The notes under the pieces are model-generated. The model had not been told where the DNA came from. It searched no databases and saw only the letters and a program-made list of their open reading frames with translations. A stretch of 64,000 nt of DNA from Bosea sp. 124 (GTDB lineage Bacteria; Pseudomonadota; Alphaproteobacteria; Rhizobiales; Beijerinckiaceae), in NCBI RefSeq assembly GCF_003046175.1, contig NZ_PZZM01000001.1, positions 62,001 to 126,000 of the forward strand, read 5' to 3'. This document shows, one piece after another, positions 18,810 through 28,574 of this stretch. Both the position numbers and the translations under genes were made by a program. The stretch's first letter is position 1. The number at the start of each line of letters is the position of its first letter.

Positions 18810-20135
18810 ATGTCAGAGACCGCAGCGACGACCCATCCCCATCCGATCGAGATCGCCGACGCCAAACGCCGCATCAAGGCGATCTTCGTCGGTTCCGTCG
18901 GCAATCTCGTCGAATGGTACGACTTCTACGCCTACACCGCCTTCTCGCTCTATTTCGCGCCGGCCTTCTTCCCCTCGAGCGATCCCGTCGTGCAGCAACT
19001 CAACGCCGCGACGCTGTTCGCCGCCGGCTTCATCGTGCGCCCGCTCGGCGGCTGGCTCTTCGGCCATCTCGCCGATCGCTACGGGCGGCGCCTGTCGCTG
19101 ACGATCTCGGTGCTGATGATGTGCTTCGGCTCGCTGATCATCGCGCTGACCCCGACCTATGCCACGATCGGCTTCGCGGCCCCCGCCCTGCTCGCGCTGG
19201 CGCGCATCATCGAGGGGCTGAGCCTCGGCGGCGAGTATGGAGCCAGCGCGACCTACCTCTCCGAGATCGCGGACCCCGAGCATCGCGGCTTCTATTCCAG
19301 CTTCCAGTACGTCACGCTGATCGGCGGACAGCTCACCGCCATTCTCGTCCTGCTGCTGCTGCAGAACGTGTTCCTGACGCATGAGCAGCTCGTCGCCTGG
19401 GGCTGGCGCATTCCCTTCGTCATCGGCGCACTGCTGGCGATCACCGCCATGTTCATGCGCCGGCACATGCACGAGACCGAGTCCTTCACCGAAGCGAACA
19501 AGAACCCAGTGAAGCGCGAGAGCTCGATCCGCGGCCTGATGCGCTATCCCCGCGAGATCGCGATCGTGGTCGGGCTGACGGCGGGCGGCACGGCCGCCTT
19601 CTACACCTTCACCACCTATATGCAGACCTTCGTGCGCCAGACGGCCGGCTTCTCCGACATCACCACGACCTATATCATCGCCGGCTCGCTGATCTTTGCC
19701 GCCGTGCTGCAGCCGATCTATGGCGCGATCTCCGACAGGATCGGCCGCAAGCCGATGCTGATCTTCTTCGGTGTCGCGGGAACGCTGCTGACCGTGCCGC
19801 TGCTGACCACGCTCGCGGGGACGAAATCGCCTTGGATGGCCTTCCTGCTGATTTCAGGCGCCTGGATCTTCGTCGCCGGCTACACCTCGATCAACGCCGT
19901 GGTGAAAGCCGAACTGTTCCCGACCTCGATCCGCGCCACCGGCATCGCCGTGCCTTATGCGGTCACAGTCTCGGTCTTCGGCGGCACGGCTCCGGCGATC
20001 GCGCTCTGGTTCAAGCAACAGGGGCACGAGCAGTATTTCTTCTACTATCTCGCCGGCGTGATCTTCATCTCGCTTTTGGTCTATTCAACGATGCGCGACA
20101 CCAAACACGACTCGGCGATGCATCGGCACGATTGA
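18810..20135 (+). CDS. MHS family MFS transporter (KgtP-like, dicarboxylate or 2-oxoglutarate)
   Basis: This 441-aa proton symporter has 12 predicted helices. Start ATG 18810 follows GAGAGGCC; the frame is open further upstream without a better site. Diagnostic blocks are SVGNLVEWYDFYAYT at the start of helix 1, the loop 2-3 motif GHLADRYGRR, EGLSLGGEYGASATYLSE, and SDRIGRKPML in the second half. These mark the metabolite:H+ symporter family, which includes the 2-oxoglutarate, proline and shikimate carriers. KgtP-type is the closest look, but the substrate is not certain. It is convergent with gltX, with a family A repeat between them. Confidence 0.88.
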   Translation: MSETAATTHPHPIEIADAKRRIKAIFVGSVGNLVEWYDFYAYTAFSLYFAPAFFPSSDPVVQQLNAATLFAAGFIVRPLGGWLFGHLADRYGRRLSLTISVLMMCFGSLIIALTPTYATIGFAAPALLALARIIEGLSLGGEYGASATYLSEIADPEHRGFYSSFQYVTLIGGQLTAILVLLLLQNVFLTHEQLVAWGWRIPFVIGALLAITAMFMRRHMHETESFTEANKNPVKRESSIRGLMRYPREIAIVVGLTAGGTAAFYTFTTYMQTFVRQTAGFSDITTTYIIAGSLIFAAVLQPIYGAISDRIGRKPMLIFFGVAGTLLTVPLLTTLAGTKSPWMAFLLISGAWIFVAGYTSINAVVKAELFPTSIRATGIAVPYAVTVSVFGGTAPAIALWFKQQGHEQYFFYYLAGVIFISLLVYSTMRDTKHDSAMHRHD

Positions 20136-20155
20136 GGACGCAGACTGAACCGCGA

Positions 20156-20249
20156 CGTCATGGTCGGGCTTGACCCGACCATCTCTGAAACCAGTGTCAT
20201 CTGGTCACGAGATTCTCGGGTCGCTGCTTCGCAGCGCCCGAGAATGATG
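20156..20249. repeat. Dispersed palindromic intergenic repeat, family A
   Basis: GTCATGGTCGGG...CCCGACCAT (20157-20182) is followed by GATTCTCGGG...CCCGAGAATGAT (20211-20248), two hairpins in the same order and spacing as at 7459-7562. It lies between convergent MHS transporter and gltX genes. Confidence 0.78.
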
Positions 20250-20256
20250 GGAAAAA

Positions 20257-21600
20257 TCAGGCCGCTTCGCCCGCCAGACGCTTCAGCGCCTTCGCGCGGC
20301 CGATCAGCGGCAGCAGGGCCGCCAGCTCAGGGCCATGGTCCTGCCCGGTCAGGGCCTGGCGCAGCGGCATGAACAGGGCCTTGCCCTTGGCGCCGGTCGC
20401 AGCCGAGACCGCAGCGGTCCAGCTCTTCCATGTCGTCGCGTCGAAGGGCTCGGACGGCAGCACGGCGGCAGCGGCCTCAGCGAAGGCGGGATCGGCGATC
20501 ACCGGCGCGAGCGGGCCGCGCACCACCTCGTCCCAGATGCGCACCTCGTCGAATCTGGCAAGATTGCCCCGGATCGCGAGCCAGAAGGCCTCGCCTCCCT
20601 CGACGCCGACATCGGTCAGGCGGCCGGCGACCGCCTCATGGGGAAGCTGATGCAGCGTGCGGGCGCTCAGCGTCTCGAGGTCGTGCTCGTCGAACTTCGC
20701 CGGAGCGCGCGAGACATGGGCGAGATCGACCAGATTGGCCAGTTCGTCGAGGCTGGCGACGGGCCGCACCGCATCCGACGAACCGGTCAGGACGGCAAGA
20801 GCTGCGACCGCGAGCGGCTCGACGCCGGCCTCGCGCAGGCCGCGCAGCGAGAGATGGCCGAGGCGCTTGGAGAGCCCCTCGCCGCTTGCGGTGGTCAGCA
20901 GGTTATGGTGGCCGAAGGCGGGAAGCGCCGCACCCAGCGCCTCGAAGATCTGGATATGGACCGCCGTGTTGGTGACATGGTCCTCGCCGCGGATGATGTG
21001 GGTCACGCCCGTCGCAGCATCGTCGACCACCGAAGGCAGATGGTAGAGATAGCTGCCGTCCTCACGGATCAGCACCTGGTCCGACAGCGAGGCGCAATCG
21101 ACATGGGCGTCGCCGCGGATCAGATCTTTCCAGGCGACGATGCGCGGCTCGAGCAGGAAACGCCAATGCGGTTTGCGCCCTTCCGCTTCCAGCTCCGCCT
21201 TGTCCTCGGCGGTCAGCTTCAGCGCGGCGCGGTCGTAGATCGGCGGCAGGCCGCGCGCGAGCTGGCGCTTGCGGCGGCGGTCGAGTTCGTCGGCGGTCTC
21301 GTAGCAGGGATAGAGCCGCCCCGCCGCACGCAGGCGCTCCGCCGCCTCGTCATAAAGCGCAAGCCGCTGCGACTGGCTGATCACGGCGTCGGGCACGATG
21401 CCGAGCCAGGCGAGGTCCTCGGCGATGGCCTCGGCGAATTCGGGCTTCGAGCGGGCCAGATCAGTGTCGTCATAGCGCAGCATGAAGCGGCCGCCATGGC
21501 GGCGCGCGAACAGCCCGTTGAACAGCGCCGAGCGGGCGTTGCCGATATGCAGATAGCCCGTGGGCGACGGGGCGAAGCGCAGAAGAGGCGATGCGGTCAT
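20257..21600 (-). CDS. gltX: Glutamyl-tRNA synthetase (second alphaproteobacterial type)
   Basis: This 447-aa class I synthetase charges tRNA with glutamate. ATG 21600 is chosen because homology begins at once with [23 protein letters not shown] (HIGN box). The KMSKS loop reads EGLSKRLG rather than KLSKR, and [14 protein letters not shown] replaces RIEDTD. Both are seen in one of the two GluRS paralogues of rhizobia, where one copy may serve tRNA-Gln for the amidotransferase route. Which tRNA this copy prefers cannot be told here. It is divergent from the SulP gene. Confidence 0.93.
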   Translation of the reverse strand: MTASPLLRFAPSPTGYLHIGNARSALFNGLFARRHGGRFMLRYDDTDLARSKPEFAEAIAEDLAWLGIVPDAVISQSQRLALYDEAAERLRAAGRLYPCYETADELDRRRKRQLARGLPPIYDRAALKLTAEDKAELEAEGRKPHWRFLLEPRIVAWKDLIRGDAHVDCASLSDQVLIREDGSYLYHLPSVVDDAATGVTHIIRGEDHVTNTAVHIQIFEALGAALPAFGHHNLLTTASGEGLSKRLGHLSLRGLREAGVEPLAVAALAVLTGSSDAVRPVASLDELANLVDLAHVSRAPAKFDEHDLETLSARTLHQLPHEAVAGRLTDVGVEGGEAFWLAIRGNLARFDEVRIWDEVVRGPLAPVIADPAFAEAAAAVLPSEPFDATTWKSWTAAVSAATGAKGKALFMPLRQALTGQDHGPELAALLPLIGRAKALKRLAGEAA

Positions 21601-21732
21601 GGCGGGGCTTATGGCGCTTTTGCCCCGGCCGGACAATCGCTGCTTGCGGTTCGCGGGCGTGAGGCTGCGCATGACCGCCCGATCTGCGCCTCGCCACCCG
21701 TGTTGCAACGCAACAGGTTTCGCAGCTAGAAG

Positions 21733-21793
21733 GGGTCATTCGAATGGACCCGGTGCAAATCCGGGTGGCTCTTCCGGCCGCCGATCCGCCGGA
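21733..21793 (+). promoter_or_regulatory. Structured 5' leader of the SulP gene with mutually exclusive hairpins
   Basis: Three stems can form: GGGTC (21733-21737) with GACCC (21747-21751); ACCCGG (21748-21753) with CCGGGT (21761-21766); and TCCGGC (21773-21778) with GCCGGA (21788-21793). The first two share bases 21748-21751 and cannot coexist. The element ends 68 nt before the sulP ATG. A structured cis-acting RNA motif upstream of alphaproteobacterial sulfate-transporter genes (sul1) has been described as I recall it; whether this is a member cannot be checked here. Confidence 0.5.
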
Positions 21794-21861
21794 CAACCCA
21801 AATGTCGATCAAGCTCGATCCTGCCCCTTTGCGCAGGCGCTGATTGCTCGTGGGTTCTTCA

Positions 21862-23343
21862 ATGTCAAAATTGGCTTCCTACCGCCGCGAATGGTTCTCC
21901 AACATCCGGGCCGACATCCTGTCCGGCATCGTCGTCGCCCTGGCCCTGATCCCGGAGGCGATCGGCTTCTCGGTCATCGCCGGCGTCGATCCGAAGGTCG
22001 GGCTCTATGCCTCCTTCGCGATCGCCTGCGTCTCCGCCTTCGTCGGCGGCCGCCCCGGCATGATCTCGGCTGCGACTGCAGCCACGGCGGTCCTGATGGT
22101 CACGCTCGTCAAGGAACACGGCCTTCAATATCTGTTCGCGGCAACGATCCTGATGGGGCTGATCCAGATCGGCGCCGGTGCGCTCAGGCTCGGGCGCCTG
22201 ATGAGCTTCGTCTCGCGCTCGGTCATCACCGGCTTCGTGAATGCGCTCGCGATCCTGATCTTCATGGCGCAGTTGCCCGAACTGATCGGCGTGCCGACGC
22301 TGACCTATGCTATGATCGCGGGCGGCCTCGCGATCATCTATCTCCTGCCCTATCTGACCAAGGCCATCCCCTCGCCGCTCGTCGCCATCGCCGTTCTGAC
22401 GGCGCTCGCATGGGGCTTCGGGCTGAACCTGCGGACGGTCGGCGATCTCGGCGAATTGCCCTCGACGCTGCCCGTCTTCGCCCTGCCGCAGGTGCCGCTG
22501 AACCTCGAGACGCTGAAGATCATCTTCCCCTATTCGGTCGCGCTGGCCGCGGTCGGCCTGCTCGAATCGCTGCTGACGGCTCAGATCGTCGACGACATGA
22601 CTGAGACGACGAGCAACAAGAGCCAGGAATGCTACGGACAGGGCGCTGGCAACATCGCCTCGGCGCTGATCGGCGGCATGGGCGGCTGCGCCATGATCGG
22701 CCAGTCCGTGATCAATGTGACCTCGGGCGGGCGCGGCCGGCTCTCGACTTTCGTCGCCGGCGCCTTCCTGCTGTTCCTGATCGTGGTGCTCGACGATCTC
22801 GTGCGGATCATCCCGATGGCCGCCCTCGTCGCCGTGATGATCATGGTGTCGATCGGCACCTTCTCGTGGCGATCGGTGCTCGATCTCCGGCGCAACCCGC
22901 TGCCGTCATCGATCGTCATGGTCGCGACCGTCGTCACCGTGGTCGCCACCCACGACCTTGCCAAGGGCGTGCTCGTCGGCGTGCTGTTGTCGGGCGTGTT
23001 CTTCGCGGGCAAGGTCGCGCGGCTCGTCGCCGTCGAGAAGCTTGCCAGCCCCGACGGGAAGGCTTGCGACTATATCGTCCGCGGCCAGATCTTCTTCGCC
23101 TCGACAGAAAGCTTCCTCGCAGGCTTTGGCTTCGACGAGCGACCGGAGCGCGTCACGATCGACCTGACCCATGCGCATTTCTGGGATATTTCGGCGATCG
23201 GCGCGCTCGACAAGGCGGTTCTCCGGTTCCGCCGGAACGGCGCGGAGGTCAGCGTGCTCGGTCTCAACGAGGCCAGCGCCACGATGGTCGACCGCTTCGG
23301 GCAGCACGACAAGGCCGATGCCGGCACCGCGGCGGTGCATTGA
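21862..23343 (+). CDS. SulP family anion transporter with STAS domain
   Basis: The 493-aa protein from ATG 21862 (a TTG at 21844 is less likely) has about 12-14 helices. The core includes [24 protein letters not shown] near the N-terminus and a C-terminal cytoplasmic STAS domain (about 400-493: [37 protein letters not shown]). Members carry sulfate, bicarbonate or dicarboxylates with H+ or Na+. [22 protein letters not shown] is a conserved family segment. The substrate is not decided by sequence. No strong Shine-Dalgarno is seen, and a structured leader lies upstream. It is convergent with nadE. Confidence 0.92.
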   Translation: MSKLASYRREWFSNIRADILSGIVVALALIPEAIGFSVIAGVDPKVGLYASFAIACVSAFVGGRPGMISAATAATAVLMVTLVKEHGLQYLFAATILMGLIQIGAGALRLGRLMSFVSRSVITGFVNALAILIFMAQLPELIGVPTLTYAMIAGGLAIIYLLPYLTKAIPSPLVAIAVLTALAWGFGLNLRTVGDLGELPSTLPVFALPQVPLNLETLKIIFPYSVALAAVGLLESLLTAQIVDDMTETTSNKSQECYGQGAGNIASALIGGMGGCAMIGQSVINVTSGGRGRLSTFVAGAFLLFLIVVLDDLVRIIPMAALVAVMIMVSIGTFSWRSVLDLRRNPLPSSIVMVATVVTVVATHDLAKGVLVGVLLSGVFFAGKVARLVAVEKLASPDGKACDYIVRGQIFFASTESFLAGFGFDERPERVTIDLTHAHFWDISAIGALDKAVLRFRRNGAEVSVLGLNEASATMVDRFGQHDKADAGTAAVH

Positions 23344-23364
23344 GAGCGACGGCGCCCGCAGCCG

Positions 23365-25104
23365 TCAGAAGTCGAAGCTCTCGCCGCCGCCGCGACCGAC
23401 GCCCTTGACCAGCGCCGCATCGGGGCTGTGGGCGGCCTCGCCCTTATCGGAAAAGCCGTTGACGATCGGATAGCGCCGGTCGCGACTGAGGTTGCGGCTG
23501 GTGATCTTTACCCCCGGCGCGGCCTGGCGGCGCTTGTACTCGGCGCGATGAAGCAAGCGCTCGACCGACAGCACCGTCTCGCGATCCTGCCCGCCTGCTA
23601 TGATGTCGGCGACGCGCTGCTCGCGCTCGATCAGGGCAAGCAGGATCGCGTCGAGCACCTCGTAAGGCGGCAGGGTATCCTGATCGGCCTGGTCCTCGTG
23701 CAATTCGGCGCTGGGCGGCCGGGTCAGGATCGCTTCGGGGACGACGATGCCGTCCGGCCCCTGCGCGCCGGCCGGTTTCCAGCGGTTGCGCAGCGCGGCG
23801 AGCCGGAAGACGTCGGTCTTGTAGAGGTCCTTGATCGGGTTGAAGCCGCCATTCATGTCGCCGTAGAGCGTGGCGTAGCCGCAGGACACCTCCGACTTGT
23901 TGCCGGTCGTGACCAGCATCCAGCCGAACTTGTTGGAGAGCGCCATCAGGAGTGTCCCGCGTGTACGGCTCTGCAAATTCTCCTCGGTGACATCCGGCGA
24001 GCGGCCGGAGAACAAGCCCGCCAATGCGGCATCGAAGGCCTCGACCGCCCCCGCGATCGGCACGGTCTCGTAGCGGACACCGAGCGCAGCCGCGCAGGCT
24101 TGCGCATCGGCCAGGCTCCGCGGCGCGGTGAAGCGCGATGGCATCATCACGCAGGTGACGCGATCAGCCCCGAGCGCATCGACCGCCATCGCGGCGCAGA
24201 GCGCGGAATCGATGCCGCCCGACAGGCCCAGCACGACGCCGGGGAACCCCGTCTTGCCGACATAGTCGCGCAGGCCGAGCACGCAGGCGGCGTAATCGGC
24301 CTCGTCCGCGGCCTCGACCGCAGCGACCGCGCCCGGCCGGCAGAGCCAGCGCCCCGCCTCGCGCACCCAATCCGTCACGACGAGCGCCTCGTGGAAGGCG
24401 GGAAGCTGATGCGTCAGGTTGCGTGCGGCATCGAGCACGAAGGAGGCACCGTCGAAGACGAGTTCGTCCTGGCCGCCGACCTGGTTGAGATAGACCAGCG
24501 GCAAGCCGGATTCGACGACGCGCGCGACTGAAACATTCACGCGCTCGTCGCCAACGCCGCGCCGGAAGGGCGAGCCGTTCGGAGCCAGCAGGATTTCCGC
24601 CCCGGTCTCGGCGAGGCACTCGACGACCTCCTCCCCCCAGATGTCCTCGCAGATCGGCAGGCCGAGGCGAACCAACCCGCGAAACACCACAGGGCCAGGC
24701 AGCGGCCCCGGCGCGAAGACGCGCGCCTCGTCGAAGACGCCGTAATCCGGCAAGGCGACCTTGAAGCGGACCGACTGGATGACGCCGCCGTCGAGCAGCG
24801 CATAGGCGTTGTAGAGCTGGCCGCCCTCCGCCCAGGGCAGGCCGAGCAGAAGGGCCGGGCCGCCATCGACGGTCTCGCGCGCCAAGTCCTCGCAGGCCCT
24901 GCGGCAGGCGTCCTGGAACGCCGGCTTCAGCACGAGGTCTTCCGGCGGATAGCCGCACAGGAACAGCTCCGGGAACATCACGAGATCGGCGCCCGCCTCC
25001 CCGGCCCGGTGGCGGGCATCCCGCACCTGTCGGGCGTTGGCAGCGACGTCGCCGACAGTCGGGTTCGATTGCGCGAGGGCAAGGCGGAAGGAGGTCGCGG
25101 TCAT
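23365..25104 (-). CDS. nadE: NAD+ synthase, glutamine-hydrolysing
   Basis: The 579-aa enzyme amidates deamido-NAD+ using ammonia from glutamine. The N-terminal nitrilase-type glutaminase domain (1-260) has the Glu of FPELFLCGYPPEDL, a Lys before VALPDYGVFDEA and the nucleophile Cys in PICEDIWG. The C-terminal ATP-dependent synthetase domain has GLSGGIDSALCAAMAVDALG. The frame is open far upstream, but sequence before MTATSFRLALAQSNPTVGD is not protein-like, so ATG 25104 is the start. It converges with the SulP gene 21 bp away. Confidence 0.96.
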   Translation of the reverse strand: MTATSFRLALAQSNPTVGDVAANARQVRDARHRAGEAGADLVMFPELFLCGYPPEDLVLKPAFQDACRRACEDLARETVDGGPALLLGLPWAEGGQLYNAYALLDGGVIQSVRFKVALPDYGVFDEARVFAPGPLPGPVVFRGLVRLGLPICEDIWGEEVVECLAETGAEILLAPNGSPFRRGVGDERVNVSVARVVESGLPLVYLNQVGGQDELVFDGASFVLDAARNLTHQLPAFHEALVVTDWVREAGRWLCRPGAVAAVEAADEADYAACVLGLRDYVGKTGFPGVVLGLSGGIDSALCAAMAVDALGADRVTCVMMPSRFTAPRSLADAQACAAALGVRYETVPIAGAVEAFDAALAGLFSGRSPDVTEENLQSRTRGTLLMALSNKFGWMLVTTGNKSEVSCGYATLYGDMNGGFNPIKDLYKTDVFRLAALRNRWKPAGAQGPDGIVVPEAILTRPPSAELHEDQADQDTLPPYEVLDAILLALIEREQRVADIIAGGQDRETVLSVERLLHRAEYKRRQAAPGVKITSRNLSRDRRYPIVNGFSDKGEAAHSPDAALVKGVGRGGGESFDF

Positions 25105-25263
25105 GGCGGGGCTGTAGCGCGGCCGGCCGGGGCGGGCAACGGCGACGACAGCGGCCCCGTGAACGATCTCGCCGCGGCTTAACCCGGCGTTAGGGTTAAT
25201 CCCGCATGAATCAGCGACGAGCCGCTCTTGCACGACTGCCGGCCGCCGTTCGGAGAAGCGATC

Positions 25264-26160
25264 ATGCGTACCCGCCAGATCACCGCGATGGGCCAAGGCA
25301 CCTTGGTCGCCTGCGCCCTCGCCGCCTGCACCCTTGGTGCGATGACGGCCGCCAGAGCCGCCGACTACCCCGTGCTGCGCGGCTCGCAGATCGAAGACGC
25401 GCCCCCCGCGCCGGAATATTTCGACGGCAAGGCGAACTGGTCCGGATTCTTTGTCGGCGGCGGCGCCGGCGTCTCCTCCACCAAGTTCGAACCCGGCAAC
25501 GGCCTGCAGAATCTGGCGAATTTCGCCTTCCGGAACACGCTGCTCGGCAGCGAGGCCAATATGGGATCGCTGGTCAGCAACCTGCCTTCCAAGCGCGACA
25601 GCGGATCGACCTTCTTCGGCTTCACCGGCTACAATTTCGCCTTCGGCGACGCGATCATCGGTCTCGAAGTCGATTACACGCGCGCGAACCACGAATACCT
25701 GGTCAGCGATTTTATTGGCCGGCGCTTCACGACCTCGGACGCCACCGTCAACGACTTCTCGCTCACGACCCGGCAGGGCGCCGAACTGCTCGACTATGCG
25801 ACCGCGCGCATCCGGATGGGCTGGGCCTATGGACGGATCATGCCTTATGCAACGATCGGCGGCGCCGTCGGGCGATTCAACACGACCTCGACCATCGACG
25901 CGACCTGGCGTTTCACGCGCACGAACCCGGTTACCGGCGTGATCGAGAACAACGTCGTCGCGGCAGGCTATCCGCTTCGGGTCGGCGAGACCAAGCAGAA
26001 CGTCTACGGCTTCGGCCTGGCCGCCGGCGCCGGCATCGACATGGCGTTGACCGACAACCTGTTCCTGCGCGCTGAATACCAGATCATCCGCTTCGCCGAT
26101 GTCGAGGGAACCACGACGACGGTCAATACCGGACGCGTCGCCGCCGCCCTGAAATTCTGA
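25264..26160 (+). CDS. Outer-membrane beta-barrel protein (Omp25/31-like)
   Basis: The 298-aa product from ATG 25264, preceded by GGAGAAGCG, has a signal peptide ending near ARAADYP. The mature protein opens with NWSGFFVGGGAGVSS, the glycine-rich first strand common in rhizobial Omp25/31-type porin-fold proteins, followed by alternating short strands. It ends RVAAALKF with a terminal Phe, the usual signal for outer-membrane insertion. Such proteins are abundant structural barrels tied to the cell wall or lipopolysaccharide. A strong terminator follows. Confidence 0.88.
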   Translation: MRTRQITAMGQGTLVACALAACTLGAMTAARAADYPVLRGSQIEDAPPAPEYFDGKANWSGFFVGGGAGVSSTKFEPGNGLQNLANFAFRNTLLGSEANMGSLVSNLPSKRDSGSTFFGFTGYNFAFGDAIIGLEVDYTRANHEYLVSDFIGRRFTTSDATVNDFSLTTRQGAELLDYATARIRMGWAYGRIMPYATIGGAVGRFNTTSTIDATWRFTRTNPVTGVIENNVVAAGYPLRVGETKQNVYGFGLAAGAGIDMALTDNLFLRAEYQIIRFADVEGTTTTVNTGRVAAALKF

Positions 26161-26186
26161 CCGCAGCCTTCCAGTCTTCCAGAACG

Positions 26187-26217
26187 AAAAAAGCCGGGGC
26201 AACCGCCCCGGCTTTTT
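26187..26217. terminator. Bidirectional rho-independent terminator
   Basis: AAAAAGCCGGGGC (26188-26200) pairs perfectly with GCCCCGGCTTTTT (26205-26217) over an AACC loop. A and T runs flank both sides, so it can end the barrel-protein transcript and the converging DAHP synthase transcript. Confidence 0.92.
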
Positions 26218-26244
26218 GCTTTTCGCGGCGAAGACCGCCTGTTC

Positions 26245-27630
26245 CTACTCGGCCGCCTCGACCTCCGGCCGCGCCCGGCCGGAGCGCTCGCGCTTGACCA
26301 GCTCGGCGACGAGGAAGGCGAGTTCGAGCGCCTGCTCGGCGTTGAGGCGCGGGTCGCAGACCGTGTGATAGCGGTCGTTCAGATCCGCATCGGTCATGCC
26401 ACGCGCGCCGCCGGTGCATTCGGTGACGTTCTTGCCCGTCATCTCGAGGTGCAGGCCGCCGGCATGGGTGCCCTCGGCCTGGTGCACGGAGAAGAAGTTC
26501 TTCACCTCGGTCATGATCAGGTCGAAGGGCCGGGTCTTGTATCCGCTGGCCGCCTTGACCGTATTGCCGTGCATCGGGTCGCAGGACCAGACGACGTTGC
26601 GCCCTTCCCGCTTGGTCGCACGCACAAGCGCCGGCAGGTTGTCGAAAACCTTGTCGGCGCCGAAGCGGGCGATCAACGTCAGGCGGCCCGGCTGGTTTTG
26701 CGGATCGAGCACCTCGATCAGCTTCATCAGCCCGTCCGCCGTCATCGACGGCCCACATTTCAGGCCGATCGGGTTGCGGATGCCGCGGAAGAACTCGACA
26801 TGGGCGTGATCGAGCTGGCGCGTGCGGTCGCCGATCCAGATCATGTGGCCCGAGGTGTCGTACCACTCGCCCGTGGTCGAGTCGGTGCGGGTCATCGCCT
26901 GTTCGTAGCCGAGCAGAAGCGCCTCGTGGCTAGTGTAGAAATCCGTGGTCCGCATTTCGGGATGCGTCTCCGGATCGATGCCGATGGCGCGCATGAAATC
27001 GAGCGCCTCGGTGATGCGCTCGGCCACCTCATTGTAGCGCGAAGAGGCCGGCGCATCCTTGATGAAGCCGAGCATCCAGCGATGGGCGTTGTCGAGATTG
27101 GCGTAGCCGCCCGTCGCGAAGGCACGGATCAGGTTCAGGGTCGCTGCCGATTGGCGATAAGCCTCGAGCTGGCGGCGCGGATCGGGGATGCGCGCCTCCG
27201 CCGTGAACTCGTTGTCGTTGACGATGTCGCCCTTGTAGCTCGGCAGTTCGACGCCACCGATCGTCTCGGTGGGGGCCGAGCGCGGCTTGGCGAACTGGCC
27301 GGCGATACGCCCGACCTTCACCACGGGCGAGCCGCCGGCAAAGGTCAGCACCACCGCCATCTGCAGGAAGAGCCGAAAGAAATCGCGGATGTTGTCGGCG
27401 GAATGCTCGGCGAAGCTCTCGGCGCAATCGCCGCCCTGCAACAGGAAGGCCTCGCCGGCCGCAACCTTGCCCAACGCCCGTTTGAGCTTGCGCGCCTCGC
27501 CTGCAAAAACGAGCGGCGGAAAGCCGGCGAGCTGCTGCTCGACCGCCCTCAGGGCTGCCTGGTCCGGATAATCCGGAATCTGCTGGACGGGCTTTGCCCT
27601 CCAGCTCTCGGGCGTCCACCGCTCCGACAT
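26245..27630 (-). CDS. Class II 3-deoxy-7-phosphoheptulonate synthase
   Basis: This 461-aa plant-type DAHP synthase condenses phosphoenolpyruvate and erythrose-4-phosphate at the head of the shikimate pathway. Blocks seen are [10 protein letters not shown] with the metal-binding Cys, [37 protein letters not shown] and TECTGGARG, all typical of class II. Start ATG 27630 follows AGGAG. The 281-bp region upstream contains an array of GANTC sites, which hints at cell-cycle or methylation control. It is unrelated in sequence to the E. coli AroFGH enzymes. Confidence 0.96.
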   Translation of the reverse strand: MSERWTPESWRAKPVQQIPDYPDQAALRAVEQQLAGFPPLVFAGEARKLKRALGKVAAGEAFLLQGGDCAESFAEHSADNIRDFFRLFLQMAVVLTFAGGSPVVKVGRIAGQFAKPRSAPTETIGGVELPSYKGDIVNDNEFTAEARIPDPRRQLEAYRQSAATLNLIRAFATGGYANLDNAHRWMLGFIKDAPASSRYNEVAERITEALDFMRAIGIDPETHPEMRTTDFYTSHEALLLGYEQAMTRTDSTTGEWYDTSGHMIWIGDRTRQLDHAHVEFFRGIRNPIGLKCGPSMTADGLMKLIEVLDPQNQPGRLTLIARFGADKVFDNLPALVRATKREGRNVVWSCDPMHGNTVKAASGYKTRPFDLIMTEVKNFFSVHQAEGTHAGGLHLEMTGKNVTECTGGARGMTDADLNDRYHTVCDPRLNAEQALELAFLVAELVKRERSGRARPEVEAAE

Positions 27631-27767
27631 GGGTCCTGCTCCTGACTTGAAACCGCGCTGGTTAACCTCTTTGAAGCGCGAAGGCGGGCCTATACACCCT
27701 GGGCGCGGCGAAGGCCACCGTGCCGATCACGCGCCCCGCGCCATGCAGGCCTGCGTTCATGTTTAGC

Positions 27768-27881
27768 GAATCCTGAATCGTTTCAAGGCGCTGCGGGCGT
27801 CGGCTCGCAAACCGATTCCAATCGATGAGAAAGCGATTCAATCGGGTCAGACGGCGATTCAACGCGTTCGGACTTTGAATC
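27768..27881. promoter_or_regulatory. Cluster of six GANTC sites, four phased every 21 bp
   Basis: GANTC occurs at 27768, 27775, 27814, 27835, 27856 and 27877. The last four start exactly 21 bp apart, two helical turns, within partly repeated sequence (GCGATTCAA). GANTC is the CcrM methylation site of alphaproteobacteria. The array lies 138-251 bp upstream of the class II DAHP synthase start and just beyond the end of vapC. Confidence 0.65.
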
Positions 27882-27911
27882 CATCGAGGCTGGCGGATCC
27901 CGCCGAATGGC

Positions 27912-28319
27912 TCAGGCCGGCTCGATATCGCTACGCCCGAAATCATCGCCCTTGAACAGCAGTGTGGCCTTGAGATTCTTGGCGGTCGCGTAGGAGAAAC
28001 AGTCGCCGAGATTGAGGATGCCGGGGCGACCACCGCCGATGCCGTAACGCTCGGCGGCCTCGACCGCGAGAGCGGTGATCGCCATGTCGGGTGCGACGGG
28101 CTCAATCGCGGCGACCCTCATAAATTCGTCCACCAGACGTAAGCCCAGCCTTCGATCGCAATTCTTCAGGCGAGCCACCGCACATGCGGCCTCCCAAACG
28201 GTGACCGTCGATGCAAAACGCTGCCGCGGCGGCCATCGGCCGAGCCGTTGCGACAGAGCACCGCCGTCAGGCTCCGGCATCAGCATCGCCACGAGGGCGG
28301 AAGCGTCGATGACGATCAA
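27912..28319 (-). CDS. vapC: VapC-type PIN-domain toxin ribonuclease
   Basis: The 135-aa PIN-domain protein starts MIVIDASALVAMLMPEPDG. The acidic quartet needed for metal-dependent RNA cleavage is complete: D5, E43, D106 and D125/D126. The start codon is TTG 28319, which overlaps the vapB stop as TTGA; no ATG is available nearby, and a rare start after an antitoxin fits toxin made in lower amounts. It pairs with vapB as a type II toxin-antitoxin system. The RNA target is unknown. Confidence 0.93.
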   Translation of the reverse strand: MIVIDASALVAMLMPEPDGGALSQRLGRWPPRQRFASTVTVWEAACAVARLKNCDRRLGLRLVDEFMRVAAIEPVAPDMAITALAVEAAERYGIGGGRPGILNLGDCFSYATAKNLKATLLFKGDDFGRSDIEPA

Positions 28320-28564
28320 AGCTCGCGGCTCTCGCCGCTCAGCTCATCATAGAAGGCGCGGTCCGCCGGTAGCCCGCTATCGGGCATCGCGGCCAACTTC
28401 GCATGGATCGGCGCGAGCTTTTCCCACAGCGTCGGCTCGGCAGCCTCGCGCTCGTCCTTTTCGCGCAGCGCCTCGTGGACGATCTCGGTCAAGCCCTTGC
28501 CGTGCTTGCTGGCAAGCTTGCGGGCCAATGCCTCGACCTCGTCGTTCTTGATGCTGATGCCCAT
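28316..28564 (-). CDS. vapB: VapB-type antitoxin
   Basis: This 82-aa protein begins MGISIKNDEVEALARKLASKHGKGLTEIVHEAL, the pattern of the Rv0623-like ribbon-helix-helix or AbrB-related VapB group, which binds DNA through its N-terminus and VapC through the rest. The C-terminal half (LPADRAFYDELSGESREL) should wrap the toxin. It overlaps vapC by 4 bp. A perfect 14-bp palindrome lies 31 bp upstream and probably binds the VapBC complex for self-repression. Confidence 0.92.
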   Translation of the reverse strand: MGISIKNDEVEALARKLASKHGKGLTEIVHEALREKDEREAAEPTLWEKLAPIHAKLAAMPDSGLPADRAFYDELSGESREL

Positions 28565-28574
28565 GGAAGCACCC

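Noticed and set aside
21748..21766. Cobalamin riboswitch, suggested by GGTGCAAATCCGG
   Set aside because: The remaining B12-box and core elements are not present and the downstream gene is SulP, not a cobalamin gene.
25105..26202. An open reverse-strand frame continuing upstream of nadE to 26202
   Set aside because: It lies over the barrel-protein gene, reads as Arg/Gly/Asp-rich antisense sequence and crosses a strong terminator. NadE homology begins at ATG 25104.
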